From NCBI RefSeq assembly GCF_014699035.1, contig NZ_JACXAA010000002.1, positions 310,001 through 374,000 of the forward strand: a stretch of DNA of 64,000 nt, in the 5' to 3' direction. Source of the DNA: Spirosoma validum. GTDB taxonomy: Bacteria; Bacteroidota; Bacteroidia; Cytophagales; Spirosomataceae. The position numbers and the translations under genes are program-made. The notes under the pieces are model-generated. The model saw only the letters and a list, made by a program, of their open reading frames with translations, did no database searches and had not been told where the DNA came from. Shown here piece after piece: positions 8,683-15,842 of the stretch; position 1 is the first letter of the stretch; the number at the start of each line of letters is the position of its first letter.

Positions 8683-10059
8683 TTGTACCAGTTAGAACCT
8701 ATTGCTGCGCTGGCTACTGCGCCGGGCATCGGTGCTATTGCCGTTGTTCGCGTGTCGGGCGAAAGCGCCATTGACATTACAAACCGGATTTTTTACGGGA
8801 AAGACCTGACCCGCCAAGCGTCACATACCGCCCATTTTGGTACGTTACGTAATACGGATGGCAGTCTGATCGACGAAGTAGTGGCAACCGTATTTCGTGC
8901 GCCAAAGTCGTTTACGAAAGAGGATGTCGTTGAGATTTCATGCCATGGTTCGGAGTTTATTATTCAGCAACTGTTACGTCGGCTGACAGCCGAAGGTGTA
9001 CGATTGGCCCGACCAGGCGAGTTTACGCAACGCGCTTTTCTGAATGGTCAGTTTGATTTAGTACAGGCTGAAGCCGTTGCCGATCTGATTGCTTCGGATT
9101 CGGATGCCAGTCACCGAGCCGCCCTGACACAACTGCGCGGAGGCTTTTCGAAGCAACTCAAGACGCTTCGCCAGCAACTGATCGATTTTGTCGCCCTGGT
9201 CGAACTGGAACTGGATTTCGGCGAAGAAGATGTTGAGTTTGCCCACCGCGAACAACTCCGGCAACTCATGCTCGATATTCGGCGTGTTCTGCATCCATTA
9301 ATAGAGTCATTTTCGGCTGGTAATGCGATAAAAAACGGCGTTCCGACCGTTATCGTTGGTAAGCCCAATGCGGGTAAGTCGACTCTTCTGAATGCACTGT
9401 TGAATGAAGAAAAAGCCATTGTGTCCGATATTCCTGGCACAACCCGAGATGTCATCGAAGACGAATTATTTATTGACGGCCTTCGCTTTCGATTAATCGA
9501 TACAGCCGGTCTGCGTCAGGCGACTGATCAGATCGAAGCCATCGGTATTGAACGGACGCAACAGAAAATGCGGGATGCTGCTCTGGTTGTGTATCTGTTC
9601 GATGGAAAAAATATAACGCCGGACGAATTGCAATCAGCGATTCAGGAAATCCGTTTGTCGGGAAAGCCCTATATATTGGTAGGAAACAAGCTCGATGCGC
9701 TGACCGATGAGAAAAAACAAGCCTTAGAGAACGTTGCCGGAGAGAAGGTTGCCTGGATTTCGGCTGCTCAGCAAACTCATTTAGACGAATTGAAAGCTGT
9801 GTTGTCGAGCCGGGTACGTACCGATACGGCTGTACAAACGGGTAGTGCTGTGGTGACGAACGCTCGACATTACGAACACCTCACGGGAACGGATGATGCG
9901 TTGGCGCGTGCTATTTCAGGACTGGATGCAAGCGTGACACCTGACTGGCTGGCCATGGATTTACGAGTGGCCTTACGACATCTTGGCGAACTTACGGGTG
10001 AGATAACAACAGATGATTTATTGGATTCAATTTTCAGTAAGTTCTGTATCGGAAAGTAA
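8683..10059 (+). CDS. mnmE: tRNA uridine-5-carboxymethylaminomethyl modification GTPase
   Basis: MnmE, with MnmG, modifies the wobble uridine of certain tRNAs. Its 458 residues show the N-terminal folate-binding domain, then the GTPase domain with G1 GKPNAGKS (226-233), G2/DIPGTTRD, G3 DTAGL, G4 NKLD and G5 SA, and the invariant C-terminal CIGK (455-458). A stop codon lies seven codons upstream with no ATG between, so TTG at 8683 is the only sensible start; no clear ribosome-binding site is visible. The final 18 bases, which encode FCIGK and the stop, are also the attachment core of the island that follows. Confidence 0.95.
   Translation: MYQLEPIAALATAPGIGAIAVVRVSGESAIDITNRIFYGKDLTRQASHTAHFGTLRNTDGSLIDEVVATVFRAPKSFTKEDVVEISCHGSEFIIQQLLRRLTAEGVRLARPGEFTQRAFLNGQFDLVQAEAVADLIASDSDASHRAALTQLRGGFSKQLKTLRQQLIDFVALVELELDFGEEDVEFAHREQLRQLMLDIRRVLHPLIESFSAGNAIKNGVPTVIVGKPNAGKSTLLNALLNEEKAIVSDIPGTTRDVIEDELFIDGLRFRLIDTAGLRQATDQIEAIGIERTQQKMRDAALVVYLFDGKNITPDELQSAIQEIRLSGKPYILVGNKLDALTDEKKQALENVAGEKVAWISAAQQTHLDELKAVLSSRVRTDTAVQTGSAVVTNARHYEHLTGTDDALARAISGLDASVTPDWLAMDLRVALRHLGELTGEITTDDLLDSIFSKFCIGK
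10042..10059 (+). other. attL-like core at the mnmE 3' end
   Basis: TTCTGTATCGGAAAGTAA encodes FCIGK-stop of mnmE. It recurs at 57137-57154 as TTCTGTATCGGGAAGTAA, with one mismatch. Similarity starts exactly at the first T of the core and continues to the right of both copies (10060-10110 with 57155-57205, 36 of 51 positions by eye, no gaps). SGI1 and related islands integrate at the same 18-bp mnmE (trmE/thdF) 3' sequence. Confidence 0.75.
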
Positions 10060-10103
10060 ACGCACCTACTGAATTAGTATCATTATCATTATAAATCGCA
10101 ATG

Positions 10104-10127
10104 AAAGCCCTTTAAAGGGGCTTTTTT
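10104..10127 (+). terminator. Intrinsic terminator after mnmE
   Basis: The stem AAAGCCC (10104-10110) pairs with GGGCTTT (10118-10124) around a 7-base loop and runs straight into six Ts (10122-10127). It lies 45 bp after the mnmE stop, on the island side of the attachment core. Confidence 0.8.
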
Positions 10128-10160
10128 GTTACTGTTACCACCCGTTTATTCAGTGATAAT

Positions 10161-10184
10161 AAATGTATATTCATCATACATTTG
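10161..10184 (+). promoter_or_regulatory. Candidate promoter with inverted repeat for the integration module
   Basis: TACATTTG at 10177-10184 matches the Bacteroidota -7 consensus TAnnTTTG. It overlaps an inverted repeat, AAATGTAT (10161-10168) with ATACATTT (10176-10183), which could bind a repressor. It lies about 118 bp upstream of the HTH protein start. I did not find a convincing -33 element. Confidence 0.4.
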
Positions 10185-10254
10185 TACCTTCGTTGTATCT
10201 CAATTTGCGGGTTTTGTATAATGCCCGTTTTTTAGGCGAAAAGATGGCACAAAC

Positions 10255-10300
10255 TGACACATACATGCACATTATGACACTTATCTGCATCTCCTGACAC
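10255..10300 (+). repeat. 20-bp iterons TGACAC-N5-TGCA before the HTH/integrase genes
   Basis: TGACAC occurs at 10255, 10275 and 10295, exactly 20 bp apart. In the first two units it is followed after five bases by TGCA (10266-10269 and 10286-10289). The array ends two bases before the start codon of the HTH protein and lies 195-240 bp from the attachment core. Such phased repeats are typical binding sites of recombination directionality factors, integrase arms or autorepressors. Confidence 0.65.
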
Positions 10301-10301
10301 A

Positions 10302-10868
10302 ATGAGCACTAACATTCGAATCTTACGTATTTGCCAGCACTGCGGAAAGGAATTTGAAGCCCGTACGACGGTAACGAAAACCTGTAGTGACACCTGCGCG
10401 AAAAGGGCGTATAAAGCCCGTCAAAGGGCGGCAAAAGTTGAGATGAGTAATCAGCAGACTCAGCAGATCAAAACGCAGCCTATCGAAGATTTGAAGGCTC
10501 AGGAATTTCTTACTGTTGATGAATCGGCAAAGCTCATCCGTATCAGCCGCCGTAGTTTATACAGACTCAATGAGCGAGGAGAGTTGCCTTTCGTCAAGCT
10601 CAACCGTCGTACGGTTATACGTCGTTCTGATATTGATCTACTGTTTGATCGGCCAGCCCAACTATTAGAGCAAAGCCGTCCAGCTCCGGTACTACTGTCG
10701 GAATGTTACACCATGAAAGAAGTTATGCAGAGATATGGTATTTCTGAAAAAGCGCTGTATGAACTAATCAAGCGCAATGATATTCCTAAGCAGTACAGTG
10801 GTATTTACGCGTACGTGCCAAAGACCCGGATTGATGAGCTATTATCTTATACACCTATTCAATCATGA
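10302..10868 (+). CDS. Zinc-finger and double helix-turn-helix protein (excisionase-like)
   Basis: A 188-aa DNA-binding protein. The N-terminus has a putative zinc site, CQHC ... CSDTC (residues 11-33), similar to the small zinc ribbons in integrase-associated proteins. Two excisionase/MerR-like winged HTH units (HTH_17 type) follow: FLTVDESAKLIRISRRSLYRL (about 65-85) and CYTMKEVMQRYGISEKALYEL (about 136-156). The stop overlaps the integrase start (ATGA), so the two genes are translationally coupled. It probably acts as a directionality factor or regulator of the integrase, and the 20-bp iterons directly upstream are plausible targets. Confidence 0.72.
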   Translation: MSTNIRILRICQHCGKEFEARTTVTKTCSDTCAKRAYKARQRAAKVEMSNQQTQQIKTQPIEDLKAQEFLTVDESAKLIRISRRSLYRLNERGELPFVKLNRRTVIRRSDIDLLFDRPAQLLEQSRPAPVLLSECYTMKEVMQRYGISEKALYELIKRNDIPKQYSGIYAYVPKTRIDELLSYTPIQS

Positions 10869-11986
10869 TTAAGGTTCATTTACGTAAGAAGCCGATTAGT
10901 AACGGACGCACCAGTCTGTATTTAGATTACTACCCGGCAATTCCTCATCCTGACACGGGTAAACCTACCCGGCGTGAGTTTTTAGGGATGTATTTATTCA
11001 ATCGACCAAAGACGCCAGCTGATAAAGAACAGAATGCTGAAGCGTTAGCTCTAGCCGAAACCATCCGAGCCAAACGGCAGATTGATGTGCAAATGGGTGC
11101 CTATGGATTTCTTTCCAAGCGGCAACGGATGGCCTGCTTTGTCGAATATTTTGAGCAGTTAGCCGCAAAGCGTAAAGGCAGTAATGCCGATAACTGGACA
11201 AGTGCTCTGTATTATCTGCAAGATTTTACTGGTGGAACGCTACGGTTCTCAGACCTGACGCCTTATAAATGCGAATCTTTTAAAAGTTTTCTCCTAACAG
11301 CACAAAACCGGCGAAATGGTGATGCATTAGCAACAAATTCAGCCGTTGCTTACTTTGGGAAATTCAAAGCAGCATTGAAGCAGGCTTTTAAAGAAGGCTT
11401 ATTGGCAATTGACTTAAGTACTAGAGTAGAGGGCATCAGGCCAGATGAGACCTATCGCGAATACTTAACACTAGAAGAACTGCAAGCTCTGGCCCGTACT
11501 GATTGTCCAGCCATGCCTCAACTTAAACAAGCTGGCTTATTCTCAGCATTAACGGGTTTACGATACTCGGACATTGAAGCTTTGACTTGGGGACAGATTC
11601 GACATGATGCCGTGAATGGATATGTTATCCACTTTACCCAGCAAAAGACCAAAGGCGTCGAAGTAATACCCATTTCGGAACAGGCCGTTCTAGTTCTAGG
11701 CGCACGTTTAAGCGATGATCAGCCTATTTTATCAGGGCTACAGTACTCTGCTACGCTCAATAAAGTCCTACGTCGGTGGGCAGCTGAAGCTGGAATTAAA
11801 GGGAAGCACTTATCTTTTCACTGCTTCCGGCACACTTATGCCACATTACAACTCTCACTTGGAACAGACATTTATACTGTTTCAAAAATGCTTGGGCATC
11901 GCGAATTGAAGACAACGCAGATTTACACCAAAATTGTGGATCAGGCGAAACGGGATGCTGCGGACAAAATTAAAATTAGCTTATAA
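10865..11986 (+). CDS. Tyrosine recombinase/integrase of the island
   Basis: A 373-aa site-specific recombinase. The N-terminal part (about 1-200) contains the arm-binding and SAM-like core-binding regions. The catalytic domain shows all expected residues: R in TGLRYSD (near 232), a K in the beta-hairpin QQKTKG, HCFRH (HxxR near 318), GHREL (near 341) and the nucleophile Y in TTQIYTK (near 353). Its position about 800 bp from the left attachment core and its coupling to the HTH protein fit integration at mnmE. It belongs to the phage-integrase group common in Bacteroidota mobile elements. Confidence 0.9.
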   Translation: MIKVHLRKKPISNGRTSLYLDYYPAIPHPDTGKPTRREFLGMYLFNRPKTPADKEQNAEALALAETIRAKRQIDVQMGAYGFLSKRQRMACFVEYFEQLAAKRKGSNADNWTSALYYLQDFTGGTLRFSDLTPYKCESFKSFLLTAQNRRNGDALATNSAVAYFGKFKAALKQAFKEGLLAIDLSTRVEGIRPDETYREYLTLEELQALARTDCPAMPQLKQAGLFSALTGLRYSDIEALTWGQIRHDAVNGYVIHFTQQKTKGVEVIPISEQAVLVLGARLSDDQPILSGLQYSATLNKVLRRWAAEAGIKGKHLSFHCFRHTYATLQLSLGTDIYTVSKMLGHRELKTTQIYTKIVDQAKRDAADKIKISL

Positions 11987-11997
11987 CCGTTTTAAAA

Positions 11998-12867
11998 ATG
12001 ACACCTGAACAAATTAAACTTGAATTTCAAAGATTATTCCTTGTATTATTAAGAGGAGGCAGCGTCGAAAAAATACGGCTAGAGTTAGAACCGCTTTATA
12101 GAACTTCAAAAGGGATGGCAGCGATTAATTTGCTGACAGATTGGGTTGAGAAAGGTAAAAAAGAGATAGACGACAGAAATCAAAACGTGTCTTATACTGA
12201 AGAAGATATTCGCGAGAGAATAGAATATCCCGTAAGCGAGATTTTTGAGTCAATCAGTTCTGATGTATTAGATTCTGTGACGAAGAAATCATTTTATGAG
12301 TTTTATAAAAGCTTTAATAAAGCAATATATCTTTTATATGAAGCGAAGCAGAATGAATTAACTTATGCACGTTTTGAGGAGCTATTTACCGGAAAACCTG
12401 CAAGGGTAGAGAGTATGGATTTATTGTATGCTGAACTGGATAAAAATTTTACTCGAATTCTAACATCTAATTCAAACGATATATTCTCATCCTCAAATGA
12501 AAATATATCGTTTGAATTAGATGTTAGCGTTCCTTCAGTAAAGGCTTTTAATGATCTTTTTGATAATGCTGAAGATTTAGATAAGTATGTGGGAATACTA
12601 AGAAATTTTAGGTCTGATAAACCAGTAATTAATAGCGATAATGAATGGCTGGGCGGCCGGAAAGATGGTAGCAAAAAAATTCTTATTGCTTGGATAGACC
12701 GATTGAAATATTGCAAAAAAATTCCTAATCATTTGGATAAGAGGCAGTTGGCAAGATTGTTGGAGGATTTTTTTCAAGGTTTAAAATTCGGTGAACATTT
12801 AAGGTATTTTGACAACAGTATAGATCCAGATATACAAGAAAAGTTCAGAAAGCTTATGCCCTTATAG
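11998..12867 (+). CDS. Unknown protein downstream of the integrase
   Basis: A 289-aa predicted cytoplasmic protein that I do not recognise, starting 11 bp after the integrase stop. It is rich in charged residues and probably mostly helical, and its DNA is visibly more AT-rich than the chromosomal genes on the left, which suggests separate ancestry. The unusual feature is a 31-bp inverted repeat inside the gene (12460-12527), so residues around 155-177 read LTSNSNDIFS then ENISFELDVS, encoded by both arms. Its position suggests an accessory role in the mobile module, but there is no direct evidence of function. Confidence 0.6.
   Translation: MTPEQIKLEFQRLFLVLLRGGSVEKIRLELEPLYRTSKGMAAINLLTDWVEKGKKEIDDRNQNVSYTEEDIRERIEYPVSEIFESISSDVLDSVTKKSFYEFYKSFNKAIYLLYEAKQNELTYARFEELFTGKPARVESMDLLYAELDKNFTRILTSNSNDIFSSSNENISFELDVSVPSVKAFNDLFDNAEDLDKYVGILRNFRSDKPVINSDNEWLGGRKDGSKKILIAWIDRLKYCKKIPNHLDKRQLARLLEDFFQGLKFGEHLRYFDNSIDPDIQEKFRKLMPL
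12460..12527. repeat. 31-bp inverted repeat inside a coding region
   Basis: The arms are 12460-12490 and 12497-12527, with one mismatch in 31 and a loop of only six bases (CCTCAA). The outer 26 bp are perfect, beginning CTAACATCTAATTCAAACG. The frame stays open across the repeat on both strands. Such a stable cruciform or hairpin inside a gene is rare and would also form in the mRNA. Confidence 0.85.
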
Positions 12868-12893
12868 TGCATTTGGTGCATTTAGTGCATTTG
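12867..12893 (+). repeat. Three 9-bp tandem repeats GTGCATTTR
   Basis: GTGCATTTG, GTGCATTTA and GTGCATTTG follow each other without a gap, starting at the last base of the upstream stop codon. A partial fourth copy (AGTGCAA) follows at about 12900. They lie 63 bp before the start of an HTH gene and could be its operator or a replication-type iteron array. Confidence 0.6.
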
Positions 12894-12955
12894 ATTCTAA
12901 GTGCAATATTGAGCTTTCCATTTTTGTGCCATGTTTCATAAAAAAAATATTGAAC

Positions 12956-13309
12956 ATGGATAATGAATTCATTGTAGTACCCCGTACGCAATTCAAAGTA
13001 TTAGTGTTTGAAGCTTGTATCGATGCGCTTAAGTCGCTCCAAGTACCCACTGTATTACAGTCTGGAGCGGATAGATGGATGACGATCGAAGAACTGAGCG
13101 ATTATTTACCTGGCAAACCAGCAGTGACGACACTGTACGGTAAAGTACAACGTCGTGAATTGCCTTTTAAACGACTAGGCCGTCGATTGACCTTTCTACA
13201 ATCAGAGATAGATCAATACCTAAAGGGACAGTCGTGTATGTCTCATATTGAGATCAATGCTGTTGCAGATCAGTATGTAAAAACTAAGAAAAGGGGGCGC
13301 AGACAATGA
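12956..13309 (+). CDS. Helix-turn-helix DNA-binding protein (excisionase/MerR-like)
   Basis: Using ATG 12956 (MDNEFIVVPRTQF) gives 117 residues; ATG 12926 is in frame but would add ten residues of unlikely sequence. The N-terminal part is helical. Residues about 40-85 form an HTH_17-like unit (WMTIEELSDYLPGKPAVTTLYGKVQRRELPFKRLGRRLTFLQSEIDQYL), the fold of excisionases and plasmid regulators. The C-terminus is basic. This arrangement, a short N-terminal helix then HTH_17, is common in the mobile DNA of Bacteroidota. It is a probable regulator of the replication-like genes to its right. Confidence 0.65.
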   Translation: MDNEFIVVPRTQFKVLVFEACIDALKSLQVPTVLQSGADRWMTIEELSDYLPGKPAVTTLYGKVQRRELPFKRLGRRLTFLQSEIDQYLKGQSCMSHIEINAVADQYVKTKKRGRRQ

Positions 13310-13437
13310 TGTCCGAAACATCCGCAGAATTATTCTAGAAAAGCTTCTTGATAAATCTCGACATCAAGAAAAGAACATCCCCAGAATAAATCAGTGCATT
13401 CATTGCGCTACAATGTCAGTAAAGAATGAGACTGTCT

Positions 13438-13503
13438 TTATCTAAGCAGTCCTTGATTTGATTCTTCCACTATTCTGTCAATGAATTTTTCTGAGTCACT
13501 CAT
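13438..13503 (-). CDS. Possible 21-aa small protein
   Basis: Reading leftwards, AGGAG lies about 6 bases before ATG 13503. The frame encodes 21 residues, MSDSEKFIDRIVEESNQGLLR, and stops at 13438. The ribosome-binding site is better than those of most genes here, and the peptide is an amphipathic helix in character. It is opposite in direction to its neighbours and has no known homologue that I can name, so it could be chance. Confidence 0.22.
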   Translation of the reverse strand: MSDSEKFIDRIVEESNQGLLR

Positions 13504-13541
13504 AGTGGCTCCTCAGGACGTATGTGCCAAATCTTAATCTT

Positions 13542-13853
13542 ATGACAAAACAAACCACTTTTTCGCTGACACAAGCTGCCGATCTGTTACACTTCTCAGG
13601 TGGGGTACAGAACTTTATTTTCACCTTACGCACACAACGGTACCTGGACAAAGATTTACGGCCCTACCAATTTTGTATTAATGCAGGCTGGTTTGTGGGC
13701 GATATGCACTCACTGCCAGATCCGAGAAATTTTAAACGGTTTACATTGATCCCCTCCCTGACGATCAGAGGACTCAACTACTTTGACAAGAAGTTCAACG
13801 GCAACGAACGTATCATTCCTGACTTGACCGATTTAAACGATCTTCCGTACTAA
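13542..13853 (+). CDS. KilAC-like small protein, copy 1
   Basis: A 103-aa protein starting at ATG 13542 (a GTG 18 bases upstream is less likely). It is a paralogue of the next gene: both begin TTFSL-x-QAAD, share a GG-x-Q-x-FI segment and end in a motif of the type T-x-(R/K)-G-x-x-YF-x-KK-(F/I). This pattern resembles the winged-helix KilAC domain of phage antirepressors (AA-x-x-L ... T-x-K-G-x-x-Y). It is probably DNA-binding and involved in regulation of the element. The domain call is by pattern only. Confidence 0.5.
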   Translation: MTKQTTFSLTQAADLLHFSGGVQNFIFTLRTQRYLDKDLRPYQFCINAGWFVGDMHSLPDPRNFKRFTLIPSLTIRGLNYFDKKFNGNERIIPDLTDLNDLPY

Positions 13854-13855
13854 CC

Positions 13856-14188
13856 ATGAACCAAAATCCAACAACATTTTCACTGGCACAAGCTGCTGAT
13901 ATCATCCAAATGACTGGTGGTGCTCAGGCATTCATCGACTGGCTGTATTGCCAGGAATACTTAACGGATGATTTGCTGCCCAGCCGAGCTGCCATTAACT
14001 CTCGACTAATTATCAGTCGGTATTTATCTATGCCGAATGGAGAAAATAGACCCGAGTTGCACATTACTGTCAAGGGAATTGCCTACTTCTGTAAGAAGAT
14101 TAATCATGGTAATTATTTAGCTCGTAACTGGTTTATCTCAGATAATGTACACTCCACTAAGTATGCTCGACGTAAAACGATCATTTAA
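13856..14188 (+). CDS. KilAC-like small protein, copy 2
   Basis: A 110-aa protein two bases after the stop of its paralogue, so the two are surely co-transcribed. It shares with it TTFSLAQAAD, TGGAQAFI and the C-terminal TVKGIAYFCKKI. The middle segments differ strongly, which suggests that the copies have diverged in function. Its 3' end overlaps the beginning of the DUF3987 gene by about 44 bases if that gene starts at 14145. It is a candidate antirepressor or DNA-binding subunit of the replication module. Confidence 0.5.
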   Translation: MNQNPTTFSLAQAADIIQMTGGAQAFIDWLYCQEYLTDDLLPSRAAINSRLIISRYLSMPNGENRPELHITVKGIAYFCKKINHGNYLARNWFISDNVHSTKYARRKTII

Positions 14189-15572
14189 TTGTATTGACGA
14201 GACTGCCGATACGGATCTGTCAGTTCTGAAAGCCAGCTTGCCAACCGCCTTACAACGACTGATGGACTGCCATGACGAAGATAGTGAATACTTGACAGCG
14301 TTGATGACCACTCTGGTGGTAGGGGGGAGTATCATTCCCGAAGTCAGTGCTATCTATGATCGACGACGGATATATCCAAACCTGATGCTTTTTATCGTCT
14401 GTCCACCGGCTGGCGGTAAAGGAGTGGTTAGTTTGGGTACTAAGCTACTCCAGCGTATTAATCGCCATTTGAGTGAGAGCTATCAGAGCGCTCTGGCAAG
14501 TTATCAGCAGCAGATGGATCAATATCGATCCTCCCTGAAGACCGACCAGCCGGATAAGATACCAACCAGGCCCAAACGGGCACAATTGCTGGTGCCAGGC
14601 AATATAACCACGGCTAAGTTCATTCAGCAGATGGCAGATAACCAATCCCTGCCGCTGATTATGGTTGAGACAGAAGCCGATGTTATAGCAGGTTCCTTCA
14701 AAAGCGATCATGGCAGTCAATTAAGCACGCTGTTCCGTCAGGCCTATCATCATGAGCGGGTAGGGCTATCAAGGAAAACCAATAATGAACTAATTGAAAT
14801 TGAAAAGCCTAAGTTATCCGTGGTTATCGCTGGGACAGATAATCAGATTTTATCGATCTTCAAAGGTAATCAGGATGGTTTGTATTCCCGATTCCTGTTT
14901 TTGCGCGGTGTGAGCAGCATGCAATGGCGTAGCCTAAGGCCGAGCGCTGGGTCAAGTTCGTTAGATGACCATTATACCGAGTGGTCAGAATGGTTTTACA
15001 GGGTATGGCTGCAAACCCAAACATTACGGGTTGAAGTTAGCTTCACCGACAAACAATGGGACCTGCTTGATGAGCGTGGTCAACAGCAGCAGGCAACCGC
15101 TCATTTCGTTGGTGGAGATTACTCGGTCAGTATTGCCCGGCGTCATGGGTTGATGGTCATACGACTGGCAATGACACTTTCCTTTTTTCGTCGGGTCGAT
15201 CCCGTCACTGGAAATGTAGATGGATTTATAAATAGTTGGGTCTGTGATGATGTAGATTTTGAACTGGCGTTGATGCTGGCAAATATTTCATTTCAGAAAA
15301 GTCTTAACCTCTACAGGACGATGCCGCAGCACCCGAGTATCCATATCGCTACTGGGAAACGGATGACCTTTTTTAATGCTCTTCCTGCGCATTTTGAGAT
15401 GAAGACCGTTAATGCCATTGCTAGTGGACAGGGTGTTGCAGAACGAACAAAAACCCGCTGGCTTAGTAGCTTTTGTGAGACGGGAATGTTAGTGCAAATA
15501 GATCGGGGGGAGTATAAAAAAACAGCAATGGCGGCTGTGGCCGAAGAAGCCGTAGACCAGATTGACGCCTAA
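14145..15572 (+). CDS. DUF3987 protein (primase/helicase-associated, mobile element)
   Basis: A 475-aa protein of the DUF3987 type, found in integrative elements of Bacteroidota, often fused or adjacent to primases. It contains the P-loop-like IVCPPAGGKG (about 84-93), the typical segment LPLIMVETEADVI, KPKLSVVIAGTDNQI and the C-terminal region. I see no separate primase domain, so this is either the ATPase half of a replication protein or a stand-alone relative. A later ATG at 14163 (MLDVKRSF) is an alternative start. It is the last gene of the mobility module and is followed by a strong terminator. Confidence 0.72.
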   Translation: MYTPLSMLDVKRSFNCIDETADTDLSVLKASLPTALQRLMDCHDEDSEYLTALMTTLVVGGSIIPEVSAIYDRRRIYPNLMLFIVCPPAGGKGVVSLGTKLLQRINRHLSESYQSALASYQQQMDQYRSSLKTDQPDKIPTRPKRAQLLVPGNITTAKFIQQMADNQSLPLIMVETEADVIAGSFKSDHGSQLSTLFRQAYHHERVGLSRKTNNELIEIEKPKLSVVIAGTDNQILSIFKGNQDGLYSRFLFLRGVSSMQWRSLRPSAGSSSLDDHYTEWSEWFYRVWLQTQTLRVEVSFTDKQWDLLDERGQQQQATAHFVGGDYSVSIARRHGLMVIRLAMTLSFFRRVDPVTGNVDGFINSWVCDDVDFELALMLANISFQKSLNLYRTMPQHPSIHIATGKRMTFFNALPAHFEMKTVNAIASGQGVAERTKTRWLSSFCETGMLVQIDRGEYKKTAMAAVAEEAVDQIDA

Positions 15573-15711
15573 TGTAGCTTGTCACGCAACTGACATGCCG
15601 ATAACTGAATTGATAAATCCTAGGCCATTTATCCCCAGATACCGCCATAAAGCCATAGCGCCACTTCGGCCACGATACTATTTTCGAAGATTCGCCAGTG
15701 ATATGGTCGGT

Positions 15712-15756
15712 AAAAGACGCCCATTGAGTTCTTGCTCATGTGGGCGTCTTTTCTTT
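15712..15756 (+). terminator. Strong intrinsic terminator closing the mobility module
   Basis: A perfect 12-bp stem, AAAAGACGCCCA (15712-15723) with TGGGCGTCTTTT (15741-15752), a 17-base loop and further Ts to 15755. It lies 140 bp after the DUF3987 gene. Because the stem ends are A-rich and T-rich it can also work on the minus strand, where it would terminate the LacI-family gene. Confidence 0.85.
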
Positions 15757-15842
15757 GTGACTTGCTGTAAAAGTTATTCGGACATCAAATGACACTATTT
15801 ATAAAGGAATGATAGATGGGCAGTGATGCAGATTTTCAGCAC

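Noticed and set aside
12363-12716. Long minus-strand frame over the unknown gene after the integrase
   Set aside because: It exists because the 31-bp inverted repeat makes both strands open; it lacks a start signal and lies opposite a continuous operon.
10042-15756. A small element ending at the terminator near 15.75 kb rather than a 47-kb island
   Set aside because: No copy of the attachment core was found near 15.6-15.8 kb; the only second copy is at 57137.
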